DNA of 64,000 bases from RPQJ01 sp963731105 (GTDB lineage: Bacteria; Pseudomonadota; Gammaproteobacteria; Steroidobacterales; Steroidobacteraceae), in contig CAVSUM010000003.1 in the NCBI GenBank assembly GCA_963731105.1, forward strand, positions 73,786 through 137,785, written 5' to 3'. Shown in pieces: positions 37,770 through 48,000 of the stretch. The notes under the pieces are model-generated. The model was not told the origin of the DNA and did no database searches. It saw only the letters and a program-made list of their open reading frames with translations. Positions within the stretch are counted from its first letter, which is position 1; each line of letters begins with the position of its first letter. A program made the translations under genes and the position numbers.

Positions 37770-40448
37770 CTACAGCGTGAGCGTCATCTGCACCAGTTCG
37801 GGATCCTCGGGGTCGCGGCCGGTCTTGAAGCCGAGCGAACGCGACAGTTCGATCATGCGCGTGTTCTCGCGCAGCGTGACGCCGTTCATCACCTTGAGGC
37901 GCCGCTCGCGCGCGGCCTCGATCAGCCGCGTGAACATGCGCCGCGCCAGGCCCTTGCCCTGCCAGTCGTCGGCCACCACGATCGCGAACTCGCAGGTCTC
38001 CTCGTCGGGCAGCGTCGTGTAGCGCACCACGCCGATCTGCTGCTCGCCGTCCGGCGTGTCGATCAGGGCGATCAGCGCCAGTTCGCGGTCATAGTCGATC
38101 TGCGTGAAGCGCGACAGCATCGCCGGCGTGAGGTCCTTGAGGCCGAACATGAAGCGCAGGAACTTCGACTGCTCCGACAGGCCGTGGACGAACGCGCTCT
38201 CGATGGCCGCGTCCTCGGGACGGATCGGGCGGATGGTGGCGATCACGCCTCCGGGCAGCTCCATCCTGTCGCGCAGCCCGCTCGGATACGGGTGGATCGC
38301 CATGTGGTCGTAGGGCCGCGCCGTCGCCGGCGACGGCAGCACGCCGATGCGCGCGTCCACCACCACCGCGCCATGCTCGGTGACGATCAGCGGGTTCAGG
38401 TCCATCGCGCCGACCGTCGGCAGTTCGCTGACGATCTCGGAGACGCGCAGCAGGATCTGCACGACGGCCTCCTCGTCGGCGGCGGGCGCGCCCCGCAGCG
38501 GCTGCAGCGCCTGCGCCGCGCGCGTGCGCCGGATGAGCTCGTGGATCAGGAACTGGTTGAGCGGCGGCAGCGCCACCGCGCGGTCGCGGATCACCTCGAC
38601 GAAGATGCCGCCGAGGCCGAAGCTGATCGCCGGGCCAAACACCGGGTCGCGCACCACGCCGATCATCAGCTCGCGGCGGTTCTTCTCGCGGTACATCGGC
38701 TCGATCAGCACGCCCTGCAGGTCGGCCTCGGGCCGCTTGCGCGCCACGTCCGCCATCATGCGGCCGTACGCGCCGCGCACGTCGCGCTCATCGACGAGGC
38801 CGAGGCGCACGCCGTCGACGTCGGTCTTGTGCGGGATGTCCGGCGACAGGATCTTCATGGCGACCGGAAAGCCCACCTCGCAGGCGCGCGCCACGGCCTC
38901 CTCCGCCGTGTGCGCCGGCAGGCTGCGCACGGTCGGAATGCCGAACGCGTCGAGGATTTCCTTGGATTCCGCTGGATTGAGCCAGTTGCGCTCGTCGGCC
39001 AGCGCCGCGTCGATCACGGCTTGTGCACGCGCACGGTCCGGCGCGGAGGCCAGCTCGACCGGCTCCGGCACCTGCAACAGCAACTGCTGGTTCGAGGCGT
39101 ACAGGCCCATGCCGGCGACGGCATCCACCGCAGTCTCCGGCCGCATGTAGCTCGGCACCCGGTGCGCCGCGAAAAGCGCCCGGCTCGCCTCCACCGCGGT
39201 GCCGCCCATCCAGCAGGCAAACACCGGCTTGCGACTTTTCTGCGCGATCTCGACGAGCGAGCCCGCGATCGCATCGGGATCGGTGAGTGCGTGCGGCACC
39301 AGGATGGCGAGCAGCACGTCCACCGCGGGGTCTTCGAGGCAGATGCGGGCCGCCGCGGCGAACTGCGTGTCGTCGACGTCCGGCCGCACGTACACCGGGT
39401 TGCCTTCGCGTGAGGCCGGCGGCAATTCGGTGGCGAGGCGGTCGAGCGACTCCCGCCCCAGCTCGGCAAGCTGCAGGCCACGGTCCTGCGCACGGTCGGC
39501 GGCGATCGTGCCAGGACCGCCGGCGTTGGCGACGATGGCGAGCCGCTTGCCGCGCACGCGCACTCCCGCACCGAGCGTGGCAGCCGCCGTGTACAGCTCG
39601 GAAAAGTCGCGGATGCGCAGCACGCCGGCGCGGCGCATGGCGGCGTCGAACACGTCGTCGGCGCCGACCAGCGAACCGGTGTGGAACGCGGTGTCGCCGG
39701 CCGCGGTGACGTGGCGCGCCGCCTTCATCACCACCACCGGCTTGACCCGGGCGGCCGCCCTGAGCGCGCTCATGAAGCCCCGCGCGTGCTCGACGCCCTC
39801 GAGGTACAGCATGATGCTGTCCGTCGCCGGGTCGCGGGCCAGGTAGTCGAGCATCTCGCCGAGCTCGACGTCGGAGCCCACGCCGGTGGACACCACGCTC
39901 GAGAAGCCGACGTGCCGCGAGCGCGCCCAGTCGATCAGGGCCGCGCACAGGGCTCCCGACTGCGAGACCAGCGCCAGCCGTCCCTTGTCCGGCTGGCCCG
40001 GGCCGCACGCGGCGTTGAGGCCGATGTCGGTGCGGATCACGCCGAGGCTGTTCGGCCCGAGGTAACGCAGCCCGTGCTTGCGCGCCTGCACGCGCAACTG
40101 CCGCTCCAGCCCGGCGCCGGCCACGCCGCCCTCGCGGAACCCGGCGGACACGACCACGGCGGCCCGGATGCCCTTGCGACCGCAGTCGCCGATCACCTCG
40201 GGCACGGTCGCGGCGGGCGTGACGATGATGGCGAGATCCGGCGCTTGCGGCAGGTCGAGCACGCTGCGGTACACGGGCTGCCCCGCGATCGAGTCGAGCC
40301 GCAGGTTGACGAAATACAGCGGCCCGCTGAATCCAGCGTCGGCCAGATTGCGCCGCACGACGTCCCCGAGCGAGCCGCTGGCGTCGCTGGCGCCGACCAG
40401 TACCACGGACGCGGGCTTGAGCAGGGCGGCGATGCGCTGGGCAGACAC
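37770..40448 (-). CDS. pat: Protein lysine acetyltransferase Pat (NDP-forming acyl-CoA synthetase/GNAT fusion)
   Basis: 892 residues in one intact frame. The N-terminal two thirds match the NDP-forming acyl-CoA synthetase fold: CoA-binding SVVLVGASDASGSLG, LGPNSLGVIRT, VSQSGALCAALIDWA and an ATP-grasp part with VAMKILSPDIPHKTD. A GNAT domain occupies about the last 160 residues (IRPIRPEDAAIESAF, FAIVVADDWQGKGLARRMF). This is the architecture of Pat/YfiQ, which acetylates the catalytic lysine of Acs and PrpE with acetyl-CoA and switches them off. The start is a GTG at 40448. It is divergent from the deacetylase-family gene and prpE follows that gene. Confidence 0.85.
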   Translation of the reverse strand: MSAQRIAALLKPASVVLVGASDASGSLGDVVRRNLADAGFSGPLYFVNLRLDSIAGQPVYRSVLDLPQAPDLAIIVTPAATVPEVIGDCGRKGIRAAVVVSAGFREGGVAGAGLERQLRVQARKHGLRYLGPNSLGVIRTDIGLNAACGPGQPDKGRLALVSQSGALCAALIDWARSRHVGFSSVVSTGVGSDVELGEMLDYLARDPATDSIMLYLEGVEHARGFMSALRAAARVKPVVVMKAARHVTAAGDTAFHTGSLVGADDVFDAAMRRAGVLRIRDFSELYTAAATLGAGVRVRGKRLAIVANAGGPGTIAADRAQDRGLQLAELGRESLDRLATELPPASREGNPVYVRPDVDDTQFAAAARICLEDPAVDVLLAILVPHALTDPDAIAGSLVEIAQKSRKPVFACWMGGTAVEASRALFAAHRVPSYMRPETAVDAVAGMGLYASNQQLLLQVPEPVELASAPDRARAQAVIDAALADERNWLNPAESKEILDAFGIPTVRSLPAHTAEEAVARACEVGFPVAMKILSPDIPHKTDVDGVRLGLVDERDVRGAYGRMMADVARKRPEADLQGVLIEPMYREKNRRELMIGVVRDPVFGPAISFGLGGIFVEVIRDRAVALPPLNQFLIHELIRRTRAAQALQPLRGAPAADEEAVVQILLRVSEIVSELPTVGAMDLNPLIVTEHGAVVVDARIGVLPSPATARPYDHMAIHPYPSGLRDRMELPGGVIATIRPIRPEDAAIESAFVHGLSEQSKFLRFMFGLKDLTPAMLSRFTQIDYDRELALIALIDTPDGEQQIGVVRYTTLPDEETCEFAIVVADDWQGKGLARRMFTRLIEAARERRLKVMNGVTLRENTRMIELSRSLGFKTGRDPEDPELVQMTLTL

Positions 40449-40538
40449 GACGGGACCTGACGGTAATTGCCGATGACCCGGCCGATGCTAGCTTTATACT
40501 CGTCCGTGTCCATCCTGAGTCACCGCAGGACCACTTCA

Positions 40539-41462
40539 ATGCCCGTGGCTTTCATTTCGCATCCGGCGTGCCGCCTGCACAACATGGGGCAAGGCCATCC
40601 GGAGCAGCCCGCCCGGCTCGATGCCATCGAGGAACTGCTGCACGTGCGGCAGCTGCACGACTTCCTGGTGCACCACGAGGCACCGCGCGCCACCTTCGAG
40701 CAGCTCGCGCGCGTCCATCCGCGGGAGCACGTCGAGCAGCTGAGCACGATCTCGCCCGCGGAGGGCCTGGTCCGCGTCGATCCCGACACCGCGATGTGCC
40801 CGGACACGTTCGAGGCCGCGTTGCGGGCCGCCGGTGCCAACGTCCTGGCCACCGACCTGGTGATCAATGGCGAGGTGCGTCGCGCGTTCTGCAACGTGCG
40901 TCCGCCGGGCCACCACGCCGAGCGTGCGCAGGCCATGGGCTTCTGCTTCTTCAACAACGTCGCGGTGGGCGCAGCCCACGCCCTCGAGCACCACAGCCTC
41001 GACCGCGTGGCGATCCTCGACTTCGACGTGCACCTCGGCAACGGCACCGAGGACATCTTCAGGGGCGACCGGCGCGTGCTGATCTGCTCGAGCTTCCAGT
41101 ACCCGCTGTACCCGGGCAACAACCCGGGCTCGGTGCCGGGCCACATCGTCAATTGCCCGCTGCCCCCGGGCAGCGGCAGCGAGGCGTTCCGCAAGGTGGT
41201 CACCGAGCAGTGGCTGCCGGCCCTCGAGGCGTTCGCGCCGCAGCTGATCTTCATCTCCGCGGGTTTCGATGCCCACGCGGCCGACGACATGGCCGAGCTG
41301 CGCTTGACCACCGCCGATTACGCGTGGGTGACCGACCGGGCCTGCGACGTGGCGGCCCGCCATGCCAGGCACCGCGTCGTTTCGACGCTCGAGGGCGGTT
41401 ACGACCTGCCGGCGCTCGCCGCCAGCACGGTGGCGCACATCGACCGCCTGATGGCCGACTGA
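40539..41462 (+). CDS. Histone deacetylase family protein, AcuC-like
   Basis: 307 residues with the arginase/deacetylase fold. RPPGHHAERAQAMGFCFFNN carries the paired catalytic histidines; zinc ligands are in LDFDVHLGNGTEDIF and SAGFDAHAADDM; STLEGGYDL closes the active site. Bacterial members remove acetyl groups from lysines or polyamines. Its position between pat and prpE, divergent from one and reading into the other, suggests it may reverse Pat-mediated acetylation of PrpE, as AcuC does for AcsA in Bacillus. AGGA eight bases before ATG 40539 supports the start. A TATACT -10-like hexamer lies at 40495-40500. Confidence 0.85.
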   Translation: MPVAFISHPACRLHNMGQGHPEQPARLDAIEELLHVRQLHDFLVHHEAPRATFEQLARVHPREHVEQLSTISPAEGLVRVDPDTAMCPDTFEAALRAAGANVLATDLVINGEVRRAFCNVRPPGHHAERAQAMGFCFFNNVAVGAAHALEHHSLDRVAILDFDVHLGNGTEDIFRGDRRVLICSSFQYPLYPGNNPGSVPGHIVNCPLPPGSGSEAFRKVVTEQWLPALEAFAPQLIFISAGFDAHAADDMAELRLTTADYAWVTDRACDVAARHARHRVVSTLEGGYDLPALAASTVAHIDRLMAD

Positions 41463-41481
41463 CTCCGGGCGGCCGTGATTA

Positions 41482-41520
41482 CGTCCATCGTCTAATGGCC
41501 GGCGGGCCGTCCGTCGTCTA
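41482..41520 (+). repeat. Two 13-bp direct repeats upstream of prpE
   Basis: CGTCCATCGTCTA at 41482-41494 and CGTCCGTCGTCTA at 41508-41520 differ at one base and start 26 bases apart. They occupy the short gap between the deacetylase gene and prpE. They could be an operator, for example for the CrbR-like regulator. A weak hairpin overlaps the second copy. Confidence 0.5.
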
Positions 41521-41556
41521 GAAGAAGACGATTCGCGACACGGGCGGGAGCCAGCA

Positions 41557-43449
41557 ATGCAGACCTACCAGGCACTCCACGCGCGCTCGATCAGCGACCC
41601 GGAAGGCTTCTGGCGCGAGCAGGCGTCGCTGATCGACTGGCACCAGCCGTTCACCCAGGTGCTCGACTACGCGCGGCCGCCGTTCGCCCGCTGGTTCGTC
41701 GGCGGCCGCACCAACCTGTGCCACAACGCGGTCGACCGGCACCTGCCCGAGCTGGGCGATGCCCGCGCGCTGATCTATCTCTCCACCGAGACCGGCCAGG
41801 AGAAGATCTACACGTTCCGCCAGCTGCACCGCGAGGTGAACCGCATGGCGGGGATCCTGCTGGGGCTGGGCGTCGCCAAGGGCGACCGCGTGTTGATCTA
41901 CATGCCGATGATCCCCGAGGCGACCTTCGCCATGCTCGCCTGCGCGCGCATCGGCGCGATCCACTCGGTGGTGTTCGGCGGGTTCGCGTCAGTGAGTCTC
42001 GCCACGCGCATCGACGACGCCAGGCCGAAGCTGGTCATCAGCGCCGATGCCGGCTCGCGCGCCGGCAAGCCGGTGCCCTACAAGCACCTGCTCGACGAGG
42101 CGATCCGCCTGTCGAAGGCGCCGCCGGCGCAGGTGCTGCTGGTGGACCGCGGCCTCGCCCCCATGGCACGCACTCCAGGCCGCGACGTGGACTATGCCGA
42201 GCTGCGCGCGGCGCACATGAACGACGAGGTGCCGTGCGAATGGCTCGAGAGCTCGGAGCCGAGCTACATCCTCTACACCAGCGGCACGACCGGCAAGCCA
42301 AAGGGCGTGCAGCGCGACACCGGCGGCTATGCGGTGGCGCTCGCCGCGTCGATGCAGCTGATCTACAGCGGCCACAAGGGCGAGACCTACTTCGCCACCA
42401 GCGACATCGGCTGGGTGGTCGGCCACAGCTACATCGTCTATGGGCCGCTGATCGCCGGCATGGCGACCATCATGTACGAGGGCACGCCGATCCGGCCGGA
42501 CGGCGGCATCTGGTGGCAGATCGTCGAGAAGTACCAGGTCACGATCATGTTCTCCGCGCCGACGGCGATCCGCGTGCTGAAGAAGCAGGATCCTGCGTTC
42601 CTGCGCAAGTACGACCTCTCCTCGCTGCGGCTGCTGTTCCTCGCCGGCGAGCCGCTCGACGAGCCGACCGCGCGCTGGATTTCCGAGGGACTCGGCAAGC
42701 CGGTGGTGGACAACTACTGGCAGACCGAGACGGGCTGGCCGATCCTCGCGATCCAGCGTGGCGTCGAGGCGCTGCCGAGCAAGTTCGGCTCGCCCGGCGT
42801 GCCCGTGTACGGCTACGACGTGCGGCTGTTCGATGCGCACAGCGGCGAGGAAGTCGGTGCCGACCAGAAAGGCGTCGTCGCGATCAACGGCCCGCTGCCC
42901 CCGGGCTGCATGACCACGGTGTGGGGCGACGACCAGCGCTTCGTCTCGACCTACTGGTCGGACATCCCGGGCCGCCAGGCGTACTCGACCTTCGACTGGG
43001 GCATCCGCGACAAGGACGGCTACTACTTCATCCTCGGCCGCACCGACGACGTCATCAACGTCGCCGGTCATCGGCTCGGCACGCGCGAGATCGAGGAATC
43101 GATCTCGTCGCATCCGAACATCGCGGAGGTGGCGGTGGTCGGCGTGGCCGACAACCTCAAGGGCCAGGTCGCGATGGCATTCGCGATCGTGAAGGACACC
43201 AACCTGATCGACACGCCCGAGAAGCGGCTGGCCCACGAGGCCGACGTGATGAAAGTCGTGGACAATCAGCTCGGCGCGGTGGCACGCCCGGCCCGCGTGC
43301 ATTTCGTGACGGCGCTGCCCAAGACCCGCTCCGGCAAGCTGTTGCGGCGTTCGATCCGCGCGCTGTGCGACGGCCAGGACCCCGGCGACCTGACGACGAT
43401 CGAGGACCCCTCCGCGCTCGAGCAGATCCTCGCCGCGGTGCGGGGCTGA
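41557..43449 (+). CDS. prpE: Propionate-CoA ligase
   Basis: 630 residues, collinear with E. coli PrpE. RPPFARWFVGG and TNLCHNAVDR at the N-terminus, the phosphate loop YTSGTTGKPKGVQRD, DNYWQTETGWP and the C-terminal PKTRSGKLLRR are diagnostic. Lys594 in that last motif is the adenylation lysine and the position that Pat acetylates in known PrpE and Acs. The enzyme makes propionyl-CoA from propionate, ATP and CoA. GGGAG before ATG 41557 fits. The frame is intact. Acetate may also be used. Confidence 0.9.
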   Translation: MQTYQALHARSISDPEGFWREQASLIDWHQPFTQVLDYARPPFARWFVGGRTNLCHNAVDRHLPELGDARALIYLSTETGQEKIYTFRQLHREVNRMAGILLGLGVAKGDRVLIYMPMIPEATFAMLACARIGAIHSVVFGGFASVSLATRIDDARPKLVISADAGSRAGKPVPYKHLLDEAIRLSKAPPAQVLLVDRGLAPMARTPGRDVDYAELRAAHMNDEVPCEWLESSEPSYILYTSGTTGKPKGVQRDTGGYAVALAASMQLIYSGHKGETYFATSDIGWVVGHSYIVYGPLIAGMATIMYEGTPIRPDGGIWWQIVEKYQVTIMFSAPTAIRVLKKQDPAFLRKYDLSSLRLLFLAGEPLDEPTARWISEGLGKPVVDNYWQTETGWPILAIQRGVEALPSKFGSPGVPVYGYDVRLFDAHSGEEVGADQKGVVAINGPLPPGCMTTVWGDDQRFVSTYWSDIPGRQAYSTFDWGIRDKDGYYFILGRTDDVINVAGHRLGTREIEESISSHPNIAEVAVVGVADNLKGQVAMAFAIVKDTNLIDTPEKRLAHEADVMKVVDNQLGAVARPARVHFVTALPKTRSGKLLRRSIRALCDGQDPGDLTTIEDPSALEQILAAVRG

Positions 43450-43494
43450 GCAGACGGCCGGAACGGCGTGATCTGGTCGCGTGCCGCCGTGACG

Positions 43495-44854
43495 TCATGG
43501 CGGCATCCTACGGCTGCTTAAACGGCGCGACCTTCGACATCCTCGCCCTTGCCCTCGCGCACGGGTCGGCGACTCGTTCCAGCGGAGGTTGACCGCGTCG
43601 TCGGACGCCACGGGGTCCGCGACACCCACACCACGAATCGCATGCCGTCGGTGATAGAACGGGTCGCCCGTCAGGTTGCGGCGCGGTTGCGCCGCGTGTC
43701 GACTGACCGACGCCACGCACGAACGCGAAGCGTCCGACCGCCTCGTGGTAGCAGCAGGCTGTGGAGCAGGTACTCGCGCGACTCGTCGACCACCGGGTCG
43801 ATGATGTGCGTGGTAAGGGTCGGCGACTTGCGGGACATCTTCACGCCGATGTCGCGGCTCACCTGCCCCACCCACACCGGCTGGCCCTCGCAGCGGAACG
43901 GGGCCAGCCACAGGCGCATGTGGTTGCGCTGCGAGATGGTCGAGCGCCCGCGCTGCAGCGCGATGTCCTGCTTGCGGCCGAATGCGTACAGCGAGCTGAC
44001 CGGCGCGGTGATAAAGGCCTTTTCGGCGATCGCAGCGCCGACCATGCGCCGCACGCTGTCGACAGTGATGGCCTCGGTGAAGTTCCAGCCGCTCGCGACC
44101 AGCGCCGCGAGCGCATCCTCGCCGCTGCCGACCAGCACCACGTTGAGCGGATCGCCCTCGCCGGTGCCGTCGGCATTGCTGGTGCAGCATGGCAACCCTT
44201 CGCGCAGGCGGGCGCGCAGTTCGTCCAGCGCCAGGTCGGGATACTGCTGCACCTGCGCGTAAAGGGCGCGCAGCGCGGAGCGTTCGTAGTCGAAGCCCTC
44301 GGTCGGCAGCATGACGGCGAACCGCAGGCGCACGCTGTGCCGGTGCCCGGACAGGCGCACGTCGACGAAACGGCCGCCACGCAGGTGCGAGGCGTAGACG
44401 TAGCCGGCATTGGTGCTGCCGGCCGGAGGAAAAACGGCAGCGCCTCCTCCCGGAACCGACGCGTAGCGGCCGCCTTCTGCTCGGCCATGAGCTTCACGCC
44501 GGTCACCAGCGCCGCCTCGTCGGCCGAGTAGTAGTCGGGATCGATGGCGATCGGCAGCAGCCAGTAGTCGACATCGCTGTCGTTGGTGATGCTCAGCCAG
44601 ATCGGCTGCACCCCGCGCTCCGCGAGTGGCACGCCGAAGTGCCGCGCCATCTCGTCCTCGGTCGGGATGGCGACCTGTACCGTGACGCCGTCCTGCTGCG
44701 CCGTCTGCACGCGGCCGAGCGGCAGTGGCACCGGCTCCGTGCTGTCACGTGCTGCGACGGAAGCAGCGGCGATCAACAGCATCAACGCGGACGCGAGCAT
44801 CGCCGGCCATTGCTTGTGCACCTGTGTTGCCACGCCGTCCAGCCTCCGAGGCAT
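43495..44854 (-). CDS. LssY C-terminal-domain secreted protein
   Basis: About 450 residues with several frame changes (about 44415, 43740, 43690 and perhaps 43560). A signal peptide and a beta-rich N-terminal region (VQVAIPTEDEMARHFG, PIWLSITNDSDVDYWLLP) precede the LssY_C domain: NVVLVGSGEDALAALVASGWNF, DSVRRMVGAAIAEKAF, SLYAFGRKQDIALQ, HMRLWLAPF and WVGQVSRDIGVK. LssY_C function is unknown; it is often linked to PAP2 lipid phosphatases. The 3' end is uncertain: stops at 43518 or 43495 depend on the last frame. Its ATG overlaps the stop of the monooxygenase gene (TGATG). Confidence 0.7.
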
Positions 44855-46360
44855 CAGTCGCCGGCGCGTGCGAAGCGATACCGCTCGGCCCTAACCTTGC
44901 GCGTCTCGAGCCAGTAGCGCCACGTGGACCACGGCCAGATGGTGAAGTTGCGACCGTCCGCCGACTGGTACCAGCTCTTGCAGCCCGAGCTCCATACCGT
45001 GCCCTTCAGCGCCTGCTGCACGCGCTCGTTGAAGCGCCGCTGCTCGCCCGCATCGACGTCTAGGTAGTCCGCGCCGCGCCGGCGCAGCTCACGCAGGCAC
45101 TGAAGCACGTAGTGCACCTGGGCCTCGATCATGAAGATGATCGAGTTGTGGCCGAGTGCGGTGTTCGGGCCGACCAGCTGGTAGAGGTTCGGGTAACCCG
45201 CGACCGAGATGCCGTAGTACGCCTCCGCGCCGCCCTGCCAGTCGTCGGCCAGCACAGTGGCCCGGCAGGCCCGATGACCGGGAAGTCGCGCAGGTAGATG
45301 CGCGGGTCGACGATGAACCCGGTGCCGAGGATGATGCAGTCGACCTCGCGCTCGACGCCGTCGGTGGTGACGATGCCCCGCTCGGTCATCTCGCGGATGC
45401 CGTCGGTGACCAGCTCGACGTTCGGGCGGTCGAACATCGGGAACCAGGTGTTCGACACCAGCACGCGCTTGCAGCCGATGCGGTAGTCGGGCGTGAGGCG
45501 GCGGCGCAGCTCCGGGTCCCGGACCTGCCGGCGCAGTCGAGAGCTTCGCGAACGCCTCGAACAGCGACGACAGGCCGGTGTGGAAGATCGGCCACACCCG
45601 CGACTCGTTCGTCCAGTACAGCCGTGCACGATGCAGCCTGCGCCAGCGATCGGAGCGCGCGAACCGCCGCTTGGCGCCCTCGCTATAGCGACGCGTGTCA
45701 CGCGGAATCACCCATGCCGCCGTGCGCTGGAACACGTAGCAGCTGCTGCACCTCGGGCGCGATCTCCGGGCAGTACTGGATCGCGCTGCCACCGGTGCCG
45801 ATCGACGCCACGCGCTTGCCCTTGAGGTCGTAGCCGTGGTCCCAGCGCGCGGAGTGGAACACCTTGCCGCGGAAGCGGTCGAGGCCCGGGATCTGCGGCA
45901 TCTGCGGCCGTGCAGCGGGCCAGTGGCGATGCACGAAGTGCCGCGCCGACAGCGTCCGCCCGACCGCAGGTGCACCGTCCAGCGGACCGGTCGCCGAATC
46001 GAACGCGCGCCGTCACCTGCTGGCCGAAGCGGATGAAGGGACGCAGCCCGTACTTGCTCGGTGGTGTCGAGGATGTACTGCTGGATCTCGCTTCCAGCCG
46101 GCGTAGCGCTGGCTCCAGTCGGGCTTGCCCTCGAACGAGTACGAGTAGAGGTGCGACTGCACGTCGCACTCGGCGCCCGGGTACTGGTTGTCGCGCCAGG
46201 TGCCGCCGACCTCGGCGTCCTTCTCGAGGATCACGAAATCGCGGATGCCCTGCTCCAGCAGCTTGATCGCCAGACACAGGCCGCCGAAACCCGCACCGAC
46301 TATCGCGACTTCCACCTGCCGGGGCCGCACCTCGGACTCGACTTGCGGCACTGCGGACAT
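44854..46360 (-). CDS. Flavin-containing (Baeyer-Villiger-type) monooxygenase
   Basis: About 500 residues broken by at least six frame changes (about 46095, 46045, 45970, 45735, 45540, 45255). The FAD motif VAIVGAGFGGLCLAIKL, the GTWRDNQYPGAECD region, the BVMO fingerprint FRGKVFHSARWD (FxGxxxHxxxW) and the NADPH motif VASIGTGGSAIQY are all present. CIILGTGFIVDPRIY and LGHNSIIFMIEAQ follow in order. It would insert oxygen into a ketone with NADPH and O2. It lies two bases after the WS/DGAT gene. So many shifts could also mean a decaying gene, but all motifs survive. Confidence 0.75.
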
Positions 46361-46362
46361 GG

Positions 46363-47850
46363 TCAGGACTTGCTGCGTGCAGTGCGTCGAGCCGGTCGCT
46401 TCGCAGGAGCCTTCGCCGCCGCGGGCGTCGCCTTGCGCGGAGCGGCCCTTCGCTTGCGCCCCCCCTTCACGAACAGGTCTTCGAGTTCGTCGAGTGCCTC
46501 GCCCGTGTACACCGCCAGCCGCTGCACGCTGCGGTACGCGCTCGTGGCAGGCGGTGAACCCGAAGTACAGGCCGCCGGCATAGCTCATCACGGTGATGTT
46601 GAGCGCCTGGCCGTGCGCCAGCGCCGAAATGGGGTAGTACGCCTCCATCTCCGCGCCCATGAAGTAGAGCTTGCTGCGCGGCCCTGGGACGTTCGAAATG
46701 ATGACGTTGTAGATCGGCGGCACGCGCGCCACTCATGCCCGGGATGCGCGTGAGCATCTGTGGCGAGCTGATCAGCACCGTGTAGTCGATCAGCGCCGTG
46801 CCGCTCATCTGCTTCAGGTAGTCGCGGCCCGCGGCGCTGCTGCGGCGGATGACGTCGAAGCGCTCGCGCACGTCGGCAACGTCGGTGCCCATCTTCACGT
46901 TCGCAAAGCTGATCGCGTTGCCGCCCGCCTGGTTCGCGTCGCGCGGCAGTGCCACCGGGATCGAGCAGATCAGCGACTTCTTCGGCAGCTTGTCGATCTC
47001 GGCGAGGTAGCGCCGCATGGCGCCGCTGCAGGCGGCGAGCAGCACGTCGTTGATGCTGCCGCCCGCGGCCTCGCCGATCGCCTTCATCCGCGCCATGCTG
47101 GTCGACTGCGTGGCGACGCGGCGCTGCGGGGTGATGGCGGTGTTGAAGATCGTGCGCGGCGCCTCGGCGAGCGACGCGAAGTCCGGATTGTCCTTGAGGC
47201 CGATGGCCGCCTTGGCGGATCCCGCGAGGCCGCGCAGCAGGCTCGGCAAAGCTTGCGCCTGGCTCGAGCAGCGCGGACGGCAGCACCCCCATGGTCCCGG
47301 ACGGTGCGACGCCGCTGCGCGGCTTGCGCTTGCGCTCCTGCGCCCAGATCGGCGGCGTGCGGGTCTCCTGCGGATCCTCGGGGAAATTGACCAGCCCGAC
47401 GCCGGAGACGCCGTCGGCCAGCGAGTGGTGCATCTTGCCGTACATGGCGAAGCGGCCGCCGTGCAGGCCCTCGATCAGGTGCACTTCCCACAGCGGGCGG
47501 TTCATGTCCATCGGGTTCGAGTGCAAACGCGAGATCAGCACGCCGAGCTCGCGCTCACCGCCCGGGTATGGCAGGGCCGAGTGGCGCAGGTGGTAGTCGA
47601 GGTCCACCTTCTCGACCTCGTCCCAGCTTGGCAGCAGCCGTCCCGGGCCCACGCCGCGCAGCCGGTAATTGAACGGCGGCGCGGTGACCGGGAAGCTGCG
47701 CAGGTATTCGTAGACCTGCTTCGGGAAGTCGCGCGGCGCCCCGGGCGGTGGCAGGAAGGTCTGCAGTCCGGCGACGTGCATCGGCGTCTGGCGCGTCTCC
47801 ATCAGCACGAAGCTCAGGTCGAGCAGGTTGAGGGGCTTGGCGTAGGCCAT
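46363..47850 (-). CDS. Wax ester synthase/diacylglycerol acyltransferase (WS/DGAT)
   Basis: About 495 residues. The active-site HHSLADG lies at 141-147; PLWEVHLIEGL and the C-terminal NVIISNVPGPRSKLYFMGAEM are family hallmarks. A Lys/Arg/Ala-rich tail (about the last 30 residues) may bind lipid or nucleic acid. The enzyme esterifies fatty alcohols or diacylglycerol with acyl-CoA to make storage wax or triacylglycerol. Frame changes lie near 47255, 46735 and 46540. AGGAG upstream supports ATG 47850. It heads a three-gene operon with the monooxygenase and the LssY_C protein. Confidence 0.85.
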
Positions 47851-48000
47851 GGTGAATCTCCTGTCGGGAACCGATTATTTCGATCCGCCGGCCGAACCGC
47901 AATTTCCACGGATGCGGGACGCGCGAAACTGGGCAGAATTGCGACAGTCAGGTTGGAATGAATCCAGCAACCTCGCCCTGGCTGCCAAGGAGAGTTCAGA

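Noticed and set aside
44854..46360. Calling the monooxygenase a decayed gene
   Set aside because: At least six breaks are suspicious, but the FAD, BVMO and NADPH motifs are intact and spaced correctly, so decay is not shown.
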